47,736 nucleotides of DNA, taken from contig NZ_SNYL01000018.1 in the NCBI RefSeq assembly GCF_004363315.1, positions 1-47,736 on the forward strand, in the 5' to 3' direction. Position numbers and translations under genes: made by a program. This document shows positions 1 through 7,387 of the stretch, in pieces. This stretch comes from Tepidicella xavieri. Its GTDB lineage: Bacteria; Pseudomonadota; Gammaproteobacteria; Burkholderiales; Burkholderiaceae_C. Under the pieces are notes generated by a model that was not told the DNA's origin, searched no databases, and saw only the letters and a program-made list of their open reading frames with translations. How positions within the stretch are numbered: the stretch's first letter is position 1; every line of letters starts with the position of its first letter.

Positions 1-264
1 ACGGTGCGCGTGCTGATGTCGCACGTGATGGAGCCGGGGACGCGGCGCGACGGCTCGGGCAATCTGGTGCCGGCGCACTACATCACGAACGTGGAAGCGA
101 CGCACAACGGCAAGAGCGTGCTCAAGTGCGAGTGGAGCGGGGCGGTGTCGCAGAACCCGTTTTTGGCGTTCAAGTTCAAGGGCGCGGCCAAGGGCGACAA
201 GGTGGTGGTCAAGTGGGTGGACAACAAGGGTGAATCCCGCACCGACGAGGCCACTATCTCCTGA
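1..264 (+). CDS. soxZ: SoxZ, C-terminal part (gene runs off the left edge)
   Basis: This is the C-terminal ~87 residues of SoxZ, the small subunit of the periplasmic SoxYZ carrier that holds sulfur intermediates covalently during thiosulfate oxidation. The reading frame is open to the first base, so the start lies outside the window. Recognisable features are the MEPGTRRD segment, the HYITN segment and the beta-rich tail ending in DEATIS, all typical of the SoxZ immunoglobulin-like fold. SoxZ has no signal peptide in known systems and is co-exported with SoxY; soxY would be expected just to the left. It is followed by an intrinsic terminator before soxA. The identification is firm; only the missing N terminus is uncertain. 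Confidence 0.93.
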   Translation, partial: TVRVLMSHVMEPGTRRDGSGNLVPAHYITNVEATHNGKSVLKCEWSGAVSQNPFLAFKFKGAAKGDKVVVKWVDNKGESRTDEATIS

Positions 265-296
265 TCCTGCGTGGGTGAGGAGAGGGTTTGCAGGTG

Positions 297-325
297 GGGC
301 ACGGTTGGCTCCGTGCCCTTTTTTT
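297..325 (+). terminator. Intrinsic terminator between soxZ and soxA
   Basis: A perfect 8-bp stem, GGGCACGG (297-304) and CCGTGCCC (311-318), closes a 6-base loop and is followed at once by seven T (319-325). It lies 32 bases after the soxZ stop, and the soxA ribosome binding site begins right after it. Being inside the operon, it probably terminates only part of the transcripts and would lower soxA and soxX expression relative to soxYZ. The structure is seen directly; the expression effect is inferred. Confidence 0.85.
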
Positions 326-345
326 GTAAAGAGGAGATCACACAC

Positions 346-1152
346 ATGAACAACAAGCTCCGAGCCTTGGCAGCTCTGGCGGCACTGGGTGCTGCGGGCA
401 GCGCGCTTGCGCAAAGCTCCGCTGCCGAAGGCATCGCCCAGTACCGCGAGATGCTGCAAGATGGCAATCCGGCCGAACTGTATGAAATGAGGGGCGAAGA
501 ACTCTGGCGCGAAAAGCGCGGCCCCAAGAATGCGTCTTTGGAGCAGTGTGACCTGGGCAAAGGCCCGGGCGTCGTCAAAGGTGCATTCGTCGAACTGCCC
601 CGTTACTTCAAAGATACGGGCCGTGTTCAGGATCTCGAAAGCCGGCTCATGACCTGCATGGAAACGCTGCAAGGCATCGATGCCAAGAAAGAAGTGACGG
701 CTCGGGGTTTCGGCCGCGGCGAGACCGCCAATGTCGTGGCGCTGGCGACCTGGATCGCCTCTCAATCCAAGGGCATGAAATTCAATCTGCCTCAGGCGCA
801 CCAAGCCGAGCGCGACATGTACGAAATCGGCAAACGGGTGTTTTTCCAACGCGGTGGCACGCACGACTTCTCCTGCGCATCCTGCCACGCCATCGACGGC
901 GGACGCATCCGCTTGCAAGACCTTCCCAATCTGACCAAGAACCCAGGTGATGGGGTCGGCTTTGCCGCATGGCCTGCCTATCGCGTCTCCAACGGCCAGA
1001 TGTGGAGCATGCAGCACCGTCTCAACGACTGCTACCGCCAGATGCGCTTCCCCGAGCCCACCTTCGCCAGCGATGTGACCATCGCACTTGGGGTGTACAT
1101 GGGGGTCAATGCCAAAGGCTCCGTCTCTGCGGTGCCTACCATCAAGCGCTGA
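346..1152 (+). CDS. soxA: SoxA, L-cysteine S-thiosulfotransferase diheme/monoheme subunit
   Basis: SoxA is the catalytic c-type cytochrome subunit of periplasmic SoxAX, which couples thiosulfate oxidatively to the SoxY cysteine. The protein has 268 residues. The ATG at 346 was chosen because AAAGAGGAG lies just upstream and it gives a clear Sec signal peptide with an ALA-Q cleavage site near residue 23. One heme site is visible, C177-A-S-C180-H181. The C229 in the NDCYRQMR segment corresponds to the active-site cysteine heme ligand of the family. The N-terminal second heme site of diheme SoxA is absent; two lone cysteines, in EQCDLG and MTCME, remain and may form a disulfide, as in the known single-heme subgroup. 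It is followed by soxX after 18 bases. Confidence 0.95.
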   Translation: MNNKLRALAALAALGAAGSALAQSSAAEGIAQYREMLQDGNPAELYEMRGEELWREKRGPKNASLEQCDLGKGPGVVKGAFVELPRYFKDTGRVQDLESRLMTCMETLQGIDAKKEVTARGFGRGETANVVALATWIASQSKGMKFNLPQAHQAERDMYEIGKRVFFQRGGTHDFSCASCHAIDGGRIRLQDLPNLTKNPGDGVGFAAWPAYRVSNGQMWSMQHRLNDCYRQMRFPEPTFASDVTIALGVYMGVNAKGSVSAVPTIKR

Positions 1153-1170
1153 ACGGGAGACGAGGACATC

Positions 1171-1827
1171 ATGATGAAGAAAACCCTTATCGCCGCGGTG
1201 GCCGCGCCCATGGTGGCGCTCGGTCTGCAAGGCTGTTCGACCGGCCCATCGAGCGCGGACTACGACCAGATGGCAGCTGCCGTGATCAAGGCCTCGTTCG
1301 TGGAGCGGGGCATCGCCACGCTGGACCGCATCGGCCCGGACATGGCCAACGATCTTTGCGCCCAGGCCGATGTGGCCGGCAAGCCACTGGATCCGGCCCT
1401 CGCCAAGAAAATCGAAGAAGCCGAAATGAAGACCATCAAGTGGCCTTCGGACGGCAAGTTCCTGGGTGACTGGAAGCAAGGCGAGCAGATTGCTCAAAGT
1501 GGCCGCGGGCTGACCTGGAGCGACCAGGCCAACATGGTCAACGGCGGCAACTGCTACAACTGCCATCAGATCAGCAAAGAGGAGATCTCTTTTGGCAATC
1601 TGGGGCCGAGCTTGTACAACTACGGGAAGCTGCGCGGCGTCACGGACCCGAACAGCCCGGCAGCCAAACCCATCGTGGAATACACCTGGGGCAAGCTGTG
1701 GAATGCGCGTGCTTACAACGCCTGCTCACAAATGCCGCGAGCGGGCTCCAAAGGCATCCTGACGGAGCAACAGATCAAGCACATCATGGCGCTGCTGCTC
1801 GATCCGGAATCGCCGGTGAACAAATGA
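1171..1827 (+). CDS. soxX: SoxX, monoheme cytochrome c subunit of SoxAX (long form)
   Basis: SoxX is the electron-accepting monoheme subunit of SoxAX. The start at 1171 has GAGACGAGG upstream. The 218-residue protein begins with a signal sequence ending in LQGC, which resembles a lipobox, so membrane anchoring through C22 is possible although Gln at -2 is unusual. The heme motif is C128-Y-N-C-H132, followed by the LGPSLYNYGKLRG segment; the likely axial methionine is M188 in SQMPRAG, near the C terminus. It is longer than the shortest SoxX proteins, with an added segment of about 80 residues between the signal peptide and the heme domain. A strong terminator follows, so soxB is not next in this operon. 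Confidence 0.93.
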   Translation: MMKKTLIAAVAAPMVALGLQGCSTGPSSADYDQMAAAVIKASFVERGIATLDRIGPDMANDLCAQADVAGKPLDPALAKKIEEAEMKTIKWPSDGKFLGDWKQGEQIAQSGRGLTWSDQANMVNGGNCYNCHQISKEEISFGNLGPSLYNYGKLRGVTDPNSPAAKPIVEYTWGKLWNARAYNACSQMPRAGSKGILTEQQIKHIMALLLDPESPVNK

Positions 1828-1859
1828 TGCGTTTCTGAAGTCGAGGGTGAAGTGTGTTC

Positions 1860-1885
1860 GGGGGGCTCAGGCCCCCCTTTTTCTT
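1860..1885 (+). terminator. Intrinsic terminator after soxX
   Basis: Stem GGGGGGC (1860-1866) and GCCCCCC (1871-1877) with a TCAG loop, followed by TTTTT-C-TT. It sits 32 bases after the soxX stop and ends the sox transcript before the convergent liv operon. There is no T run in the other direction, so it appears to serve the plus strand only. Confidence 0.92.
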
Positions 1886-1921
1886 GCCCTGACAATGACA
1901 AGGGGCTCGACAGGGCAGGGC

Positions 1922-2650
1922 TCAGACCCCGAGGTGTTGCTCCAGCACGCGCGGTTGCGCGGTCAGTGCTTCTGAAGTCCCTTCGAACACCACTTGGCCT
2001 TTGACCAGAATCACATTGCGGTCCGTGATTTGGGTCACGTGCTTCCAGTTCTTGTCCACGATCACGCTGCTGATGCCAGAATCCCGGATCACGGCACAAA
2101 TGCGCCAGATTTCGCGGGCAATCAGCGGGGCCAGCCCCTCAGTGGCTTCATCGAGAATGAGCAGGTCGGGATTCGTCATCAGGGCACGGCCGATGGTCAG
2201 CATCTGCTGCTCTCCGCCGCTGAGTTGCTGGCCACCGTGGTTGATACGCTCGGCCAAGCGCGGGAATGTCTCCAGCACCCGCTCATAGGTCCAATCGGTT
2301 TGGCCCCTCACGCCCGGCCGGGCCGCCATGATGAGGTTCTCGCGGACGCTGAGGTTGCCAAAAATCCCGCGGCCTTCCGGCACATAGGCCACCCCCAGGC
2401 GCGCCACTTGATAGGCGGGGGCGCCTGTCATGTCCCGGCCTTTGACGTGGACTTTTCCGCCACTGGGTTTGACCAACCCCATGAGCGACTTGAGCAAGGT
2501 GCTTTTCCCCATGCCGTTGCGTCCCATCAGACCGATGGTCTCGCCTGCGCCGACTCGGAAGTCGATGCCTTTCAGAATATGACTCGCGCCGTAGTGGGTA
2601 TGCAGACCCACCGCCTCGATGAGCCACTCGGGTTGCGGCGCCACACTCAT
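1922..2650 (-). CDS. livF: Branched-chain amino acid ABC transporter, ATP-binding protein LivF
   Basis: This is the second ATPase of a LIV-type uptake transporter. The 242 residues include the Walker A motif GRNGMGKST (43-51), the signature LSGGEQQ (143-149) and Walker B LLILDE (163-168). It lacks the C-terminal extension of LivG, as usual for LivF. Its start overlaps the livG stop by 4 bases (ATGA), implying translational coupling, and it is the last gene of livKHMGF. Substrate could be Leu/Ile/Val or another hydrophobic or short-chain ligand; LIV-type systems in this group are very numerous and cannot be assigned from sequence alone. Confidence 0.93.
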   Translation of the reverse strand: MSVAPQPEWLIEAVGLHTHYGASHILKGIDFRVGAGETIGLMGRNGMGKSTLLKSLMGLVKPSGGKVHVKGRDMTGAPAYQVARLGVAYVPEGRGIFGNLSVRENLIMAARPGVRGQTDWTYERVLETFPRLAERINHGGQQLSGGEQQMLTIGRALMTNPDLLILDEATEGLAPLIAREIWRICAVIRDSGISSVIVDKNWKHVTQITDRNVILVKGQVVFEGTSEALTAQPRVLEQHLGV

Positions 2651-3396
2651 GCCTCTTCTCCCAGGTAGGCGGCTTGCACGCCGGCATCGGCCCGAATCTC
2701 TGCGGGGGACCCCGAAGCGATCACCTGTCCGTTGACCATCACGGTCAATTGGTCAGCCAGGGTGAACACAGCGTCCATGTCGTGCTCCACGAGCATCATG
2801 GCGTGGTCTTTCTTGATGGTCTGCAACAGTGCGATCATCCGTTCGGCCTCGGCCTGCCCCATGCCCGCCAACGGCTCATCGAGCAGAAGGACTTGGGGAT
2901 CGGTGGCCAGTGTCATGGCGATTTCCAACTGGCGCTGCTCCCCATGGCTGATGGCGCTCGCCGGCAGGGAGGCCCGATGTGCCAGGCCAGCCAGGGTCAT
3001 GGCGCGTTCGGCGCGCTCGTTGATGTCCGCCAGGCTGGCCGCCGGCGTGAGCCACCGGCCGGCATGGGGCGTGCGGGACTGCGCGGCCAGCCGCACGTTC
3101 TCCCACACCGTGAAAGGCAAAAAGATATTGGTTTTCTGGTAGCTGCGGCCCAGGCCCCAGCGGGAAATGGCCTCGGCCTTGCGCCCGGTGATGTCGCGCC
3201 CGGCCAGGTGAATGGAGCCCGAAGTGGGCGGCAGATCACCGGAGAGCAAATTGGTCAGGGTGGACTTGCCTGCTCCATTGGGGCCGATCACCGCATGCAA
3301 ATGGTTGCGCTTGAGTTGGAGCGACACTTCATGCACGGCCGCCAGCCCCCCAAAGCGCTTGGTCACCTGACGGGCTTCGAGCAGAACTTCAGACAC
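2647..3396 (-). CDS. livG: Branched-chain amino acid ABC transporter, ATP-binding protein LivG
   Basis: First ATPase of the LIV-type importer, 249 residues. The GTG at 3396 is preferred because AAGGAGG lies 4-10 bases upstream and it gives the standard LivG N terminus (SEVLLEARQVTKRFGG); longer readings to 3498 would extend into livM. Walker A is GPNGAGKST (38-46), the signature is a variant ISHGEQR, and Walker B is VLLLDEP. The C-terminal tail after the H-loop (VEHDMD) matches the BCA_ABC_TP_C extension found in LivG. It overlaps livM by 8 bases and livF by 4. Confidence 0.93.
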   Translation of the reverse strand: MSEVLLEARQVTKRFGGLAAVHEVSLQLKRNHLHAVIGPNGAGKSTLTNLLSGDLPPTSGSIHLAGRDITGRKAEAISRWGLGRSYQKTNIFLPFTVWENVRLAAQSRTPHAGRWLTPAASLADINERAERAMTLAGLAHRASLPASAISHGEQRQLEIAMTLATDPQVLLLDEPLAGMGQAEAERMIALLQTIKKDHAMMLVEHDMDAVFTLADQLTVMVNGQVIASGSPAEIRADAGVQAAYLGEEA

Positions 3397-4465
3397 GGCC
3401 GCCTCCTTGTGTCGTTTCGTTGGCCGCCTCGCTGCTGCCGTTGCCTTCGACAGGGGGCGTCGAGGCCCCCAGGAAGCGGTCGTGCAATGCCTGTCCAAGC
3501 CCCAGCAGGCCCTTGGGCGCGAAGATGACGATCAGCACGATGAAGCCCCCCATCAGCAATTGCCAGTGCTTGGTCATGTCTTTGAATACATGCAACAAGT
3601 ACTCAAAGGCAAAGGCACCGATGATCGCGCCGGCAAAGTTGCCCATTCCCCCGAGAATCACCATCATGATGGCGTGTGCGCTGAGGTGAAAGCCCATCAG
3701 CTCGGGGTTGACGAAGCCGGTCTGGGCGGCCCACAGGTAGCCGGCCACGCCGGCCAGGGTACCGGCCAGGGTGAAAGCGGTGAGCTTGTACCACATGGTG
3801 CCATAGCCCATGGCCCGCATGCGGTGCTCATTGACCCGGATGCCGGCCAGCGTGCGCCCAAACGGTGAGAACAGCAGCCGGCGCAAAAAGGCGTACACGA
3901 TCAGCAAAACGGCCAGGGTGAAATAGAAGAAGGTGATGCGGTTGTCGAGGTTGAAGAGTTCTTCCCCGCCCGTCAGCGGCCCCAGCGCGGTGCTAGGCTT
4001 GAAATACACATAAATGCCGTCCGATCCGCCCAGGGAGCGATTGTCGAAAAACAGGTAGAAGATCATCTGGGCAAACGCCATCGTGACCATGATGAAATAA
4101 ATGCCGTGGGTACGCACGACGAAGAAGCCGATGATCAAGGCGGCCAACCCCGCGCCCGCCGCCGCCAGCGGAAGACTCCACCACAGGCTCACCGGGCCAC
4201 TGTCAGGGGTGAGGAAGGCAAGGGCGTAGCCCGCCAACCCGAAAAAAGCGGCATGGCCCAGCGACACCATGCCGGTGACCCCTTGCAGCAAATCGAGGCT
4301 CATGGCAAAGATGGCCAGAATCATCATTTGGGTCAGCATCTGGGTGTAGTAGCCCGTGCTGTCCAGCCCCATCACGGGGTATAGTGCCAGCGCCACGGTC
4401 CCCAGAGCCAGGGTGAATTGCAGGCTCCGGGGCAAGCGCTCGATATGGGAACTCGCGGCAGACAT
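3389..4465 (-). CDS. livM: Branched-chain amino acid ABC transporter permease LivM
   Basis: Inner-membrane permease of the LIV-type importer, 358 residues with about ten hydrophobic segments. Family hallmarks are the GYYTQMLTQMMI start of the membrane domain, the GMVSLGHAAFFGLAGY segment early on, the GIRVNEHRMRAMGY cytoplasmic EAA-like loop that contacts the ATPases, and GGMGNFAGAIIG near the end. A hydrophilic tail of about 35 residues follows the last helix. It is the third gene of the operon, 26 bases after livH, and its 3' end overlaps livG. Confidence 0.93.
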   Translation of the reverse strand: MSAASSHIERLPRSLQFTLALGTVALALYPVMGLDSTGYYTQMLTQMMILAIFAMSLDLLQGVTGMVSLGHAAFFGLAGYALAFLTPDSGPVSLWWSLPLAAAGAGLAALIIGFFVVRTHGIYFIMVTMAFAQMIFYLFFDNRSLGGSDGIYVYFKPSTALGPLTGGEELFNLDNRITFFYFTLAVLLIVYAFLRRLLFSPFGRTLAGIRVNEHRMRAMGYGTMWYKLTAFTLAGTLAGVAGYLWAAQTGFVNPELMGFHLSAHAIMMVILGGMGNFAGAIIGAFAFEYLLHVFKDMTKHWQLLMGGFIVLIVIFAPKGLLGLGQALHDRFLGASTPPVEGNGSSEAANETTQGGGRV

Positions 4466-4491
4466 CGATCAAGGTTCCTGAAAATGCGGAT

Positions 4492-5355
4492 TCATTGCTT
4501 GAACAATCCTTCGGGCTTGTACAGCAGCACGGCCGCCATGAGCATGTAGACGAGCATGCCGGCCAGTTGGGGGATGAGCACTTTGCCGAAGGTGTCCACG
4601 AAACCGACGAGCAAGGCCGCAATCAGCGCGCCGCGCACCGAGCCGATGCCCCCGATGACCACCACCACGAAGCACATGATGAGCACCGAGCCACCCATGC
4701 CTGGGTAAACGCTGGAGATGGGGGCGGCAATCATGCCTGCGATGGCGGCCAACCCGACGCCAAGCGCAAACACCACCGCGTAGATGAGCCGAATGTTGAC
4801 ACCCATGGCCTCGGTCATGTCGCGGTTGAAGGCGCCTGCACGGATCTTCATGCCCAGGCGGGTTTTGGAAATCAGCAGATACAGCCCGATGGCCAGCAAA
4901 ATGCACAGGCCGGACATGAACAGTCGGTACGCGGGATAGGAGAGGTTGTCCGTCAGCGGGATGGACCAGTTCAGCACCTCGGGCATCTGCACCGCATGCA
5001 CGTCGTCGCCCCAGAGCAAGGAGCGAACCTCCTCGAAGATGTAGATGAGGCCAAATGTCAGAAGAACCTGATCGAGATGGTCGCGCTTGTAGAAATGGCG
5101 AAACAGCGACCACTCCAGCAACAGACCCAGCAGGATGGACAACGCCGTGCCCACCACGATGGCCACGAACAGGCTGCCAAAGGTGGCCGCAAACGACCAC
5201 GCCATGTAAGCTCCCAGCATATAGAAGCTGCCGTGAGCCAGATTCACCACGCCCATGATCCCGAAGATCAGGGTCAGCCCCGCTGCCAGCATGAACAACA
5301 GCAGCCCGTACTGGAGGCTGTTGAGGAGCTGAATCAAGAAGTTCGCGAAATCCAT
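4492..5355 (-). CDS. livH: Branched-chain amino acid ABC transporter permease LivH
   Basis: Second permease of the LIV-type importer, 287 residues, strongly hydrophobic throughout. The GIMGVVNLAHGSFYMLGAY segment near residue 32 and the GGIGSVRGALIAALLVG segment near the C terminus are LivH signatures; the AFNRDMTEAMGVN loop is the ATPase-contact region. The ATG at 5355 gives the typical start MDFANFLIQLLNSLQYG. It follows livK by 95 bases, where no hairpin was seen, so livK and livHMGF are probably co-transcribed. Confidence 0.93.
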   Translation of the reverse strand: MDFANFLIQLLNSLQYGLLLFMLAAGLTLIFGIMGVVNLAHGSFYMLGAYMAWSFAATFGSLFVAIVVGTALSILLGLLLEWSLFRHFYKRDHLDQVLLTFGLIYIFEEVRSLLWGDDVHAVQMPEVLNWSIPLTDNLSYPAYRLFMSGLCILLAIGLYLLISKTRLGMKIRAGAFNRDMTEAMGVNIRLIYAVVFALGVGLAAIAGMIAAPISSVYPGMGGSVLIMCFVVVVIGGIGSVRGALIAALLVGFVDTFGKVLIPQLAGMLVYMLMAAVLLYKPEGLFKQ

Positions 5356-5450
5356 GGAGGCAACTCATCCGTCAGGAACAGGCGCAGCACCGTGCGCGCG
5401 GGGCACGGCGCCGCGATCGGCAACAGCAGGGTAGAGGGCAGTGGGTGGTC

Positions 5451-6638
5451 TCAGGCCATGCGGCAGCCGGTGCCGGGGTCTTCCACGGCTTTCTGGGCAA
5501 TGCCGATGACCTTGTTTTCCCGGCCCGCGACTTCGCGCAGGTAGATGTCCTGAATCGGGTTGTGGGCCTTGCTCATGGTCCACTTGCCACGTGGGCTGTC
5601 GATGGTGGCGCCACGCATGGCTGCGTACAGAGCCTGCTTGTTCGACAGGTCGCCCCCAACGGCGTTGGCCCCCTGGATCAACAGCAGGCCGGTGTCATAG
5701 CCCTGGACGGCGTACACGTCGGGCTGCATGCGGAAAGCCTTGGCGTACTCCAGGCGGAATTTCTTGTTGCGCGGCGTGTCCAGCGAGTCGCTGTAGTGCA
5801 TGGTGGTCAGCACACCGTTGGCCGCGTCGCCCGCGGCATCGAGCACCCCTTCGGTCAGGAAGCCAGACCCCCAAAGCTGGATAGAGCGGTTGAGACCAGC
5901 GGCTGCGTAATCGCGCAAAAACTTGGCCGCGCCGGCACCGGCAAAGAAACAGGCCACGGCATCGGGCCGCAGCGAAGCGATCTCGGTCAGCAGGGCCTGG
6001 AACTCCACATTCGGGAAGGGCAGGCCCAGCTTGCGCACGATCGTGCCGCCGGCGGCGGTATAGCTCTGCTCGAAGCCTTCAAACGCCTCGTCACCTGCGG
6101 CGTAGTTCCAGGTGATCCAGACGGCCCGCTTGTGGCCCCGGTCCACCATGGGCTTGCCCAAGGCGAGGGTCGGTTGTGAATTGGTGAAACTGGTGCGGAA
6201 CACGTTGGGTGCGCACTGCCCACGAGTGGCCGCATGGACGCCCGCATTCGGGATGAGGTTGAGCACGCCCGTCTCGCGGGCCACCCGGTGAATGCCCATC
6301 TGGACGCCGGAATGCACGGTGCCGATGAGCACGTCCACCCGGTCGCGCTGGACCAGCCGCTGGGCATTTTCCACCCCTTTGGCCGGGTTGGACTCATCGT
6401 CCACCTTGAAAAAATCCACCTCGCGGCCACCGAGCTTGCCGCCTTGCTCGTCCAGCGCCATGCGCACGCCGTTTTCGATGGCCACGCCGAGTTGAGCGAA
6501 TGTGCCCGTGTAGGGAAGCATGAAGCCCACACGCACCCGATTGGACTGCGCCCGCACGATTTGCGGCAGCAACAGCCCGGTGGAGGCGGCGCCGATGACG
6601 GCGGCAGTGCGGGTGAGAACGACGCGGCGAGAGGTCAT
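5451..6638 (-). CDS. Periplasmic branched-chain amino acid-binding protein (LivK-like)
   Basis: Substrate-binding protein of the adjacent importer, 395 residues, Peripla_BP_6 fold. The ATG at 6638 was chosen over upstream starts because AGGAGA precedes it and it yields a signal sequence (SRRVVLTRTAAVIGAAS...VRAQ) cleaved near residue 29; the double Arg could allow Tat export, though the motif is not canonical. The mature part begins RVRVGFMLPYTGTFAQLG, the usual first strand and ligand loop, and contains GTVHSGVQMGIHRV and VQGYDTGLLLI. The ligand is uncertain: related proteins bind Leu/Ile/Val, amides or aromatic acids. First gene of the liv operon. Confidence 0.88.
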   Translation of the reverse strand: MTSRRVVLTRTAAVIGAASTGLLLPQIVRAQSNRVRVGFMLPYTGTFAQLGVAIENGVRMALDEQGGKLGGREVDFFKVDDESNPAKGVENAQRLVQRDRVDVLIGTVHSGVQMGIHRVARETGVLNLIPNAGVHAATRGQCAPNVFRTSFTNSQPTLALGKPMVDRGHKRAVWITWNYAAGDEAFEGFEQSYTAAGGTIVRKLGLPFPNVEFQALLTEIASLRPDAVACFFAGAGAAKFLRDYAAAGLNRSIQLWGSGFLTEGVLDAAGDAANGVLTTMHYSDSLDTPRNKKFRLEYAKAFRMQPDVYAVQGYDTGLLLIQGANAVGGDLSNKQALYAAMRGATIDSPRGKWTMSKAHNPIQDIYLREVAGRENKVIGIAQKAVEDPGTGCRMA

Positions 6639-6738
6639 GGCTTGTCTCCTGTTGGAATAACGATCGGATGTTAGAGGGCTTGCCCTTGCGTGGTGATCCT
6701 GACTTACCCGGTAGTCGGCCAAATAATTGATGGTTAAA

Positions 6739-7218
6739 CTATTTGGCCGTATCGGCGAGCACTTCGGCCAGCCAGGCTCGACACCATTGCACGCCCGATT
6801 CCTCGGGCTGTACATCGCTGCTGGCGTCGTGCGTCCAGACTTCACCCAGACGCTGAGCGCCCAGGTCGGCGAGCTTTTCATCGAAGCGGCGCCCGCCCAT
6901 GGCAAACGTCATCGGATAGCTGCCCTGATCGCCCAACGACATCACGCCATAGCGCACATGCCCCAGATAACGGGGCGCCTCGTGCAGGCTGGCATAGAGG
7001 GCCTGCGCGTTGTCTGGCACATCGCCGCTGCCATACGTGGCACAGCAAATCAGAAACAGGGCCGGTTCGTCGAACACGTCGATGCCCAACCCATCCATCA
7101 GCACCACTTCGATGTCATCGACCAGATCGGCGCAATCCATCTGGATGGCCTGCGCCACGCATTCGGCGGTCTGGGTGGTGGTGCCGACCAGAATCTTCAA
7201 CTTCATGGACTTATGCAT
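6739..7218 (-). CDS. Flavodoxin domain protein (MioC-like)
   Basis: Small FMN-binding electron carrier of about 159 residues. The phosphate-binding loop GTTTQTAE is near the N terminus, followed by the ATYGSGDVPDNA loop and the SLGDQGSYPMTF loop that would stack on the isoalloxazine ring. The ATG at 7218 has AAGG at a good distance; ATG at 7206 is an alternative. It resembles short-chain flavodoxins of the MioC/sulfite reductase flavoprotein type, and the redox partner is unknown. It is divergent from purL and separated from livK by 100 bases. A TATAGT box on the minus strand (7248-7243) is a weak promoter candidate. Confidence 0.85.
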   Translation of the reverse strand: MHKSMKLKILVGTTTQTAECVAQAIQMDCADLVDDIEVVLMDGLGIDVFDEPALFLICCATYGSGDVPDNAQALYASLHEAPRYLGHVRYGVMSLGDQGSYPMTFAMGGRRFDEKLADLGAQRLGEVWTHDASSDVQPEESGVQWCRAWLAEVLADTAK

Positions 7219-7387
7219 TAAATTGCCTTTTGAGTCATGCACTATACTGCACAAAACACGAGGGAAACTCAGGACAAACCCTGATCGCCAACGCATCGCG
7301 GCCGCTCGGTGATCGAGGCCTGCCGCCATCATCCTACGGGGCGGCCAGCCGGTAAAATCCAGGGTCTTTCTCCCTACAGGCCACACC

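Noticed and set aside
7243-7358. Promoters of the flavodoxin gene (TATAGT) and purL (TAAAAT)
   Set aside because: Plausible -10 boxes but no acceptable -35 at the right distance; left as remarks in the gene entries.
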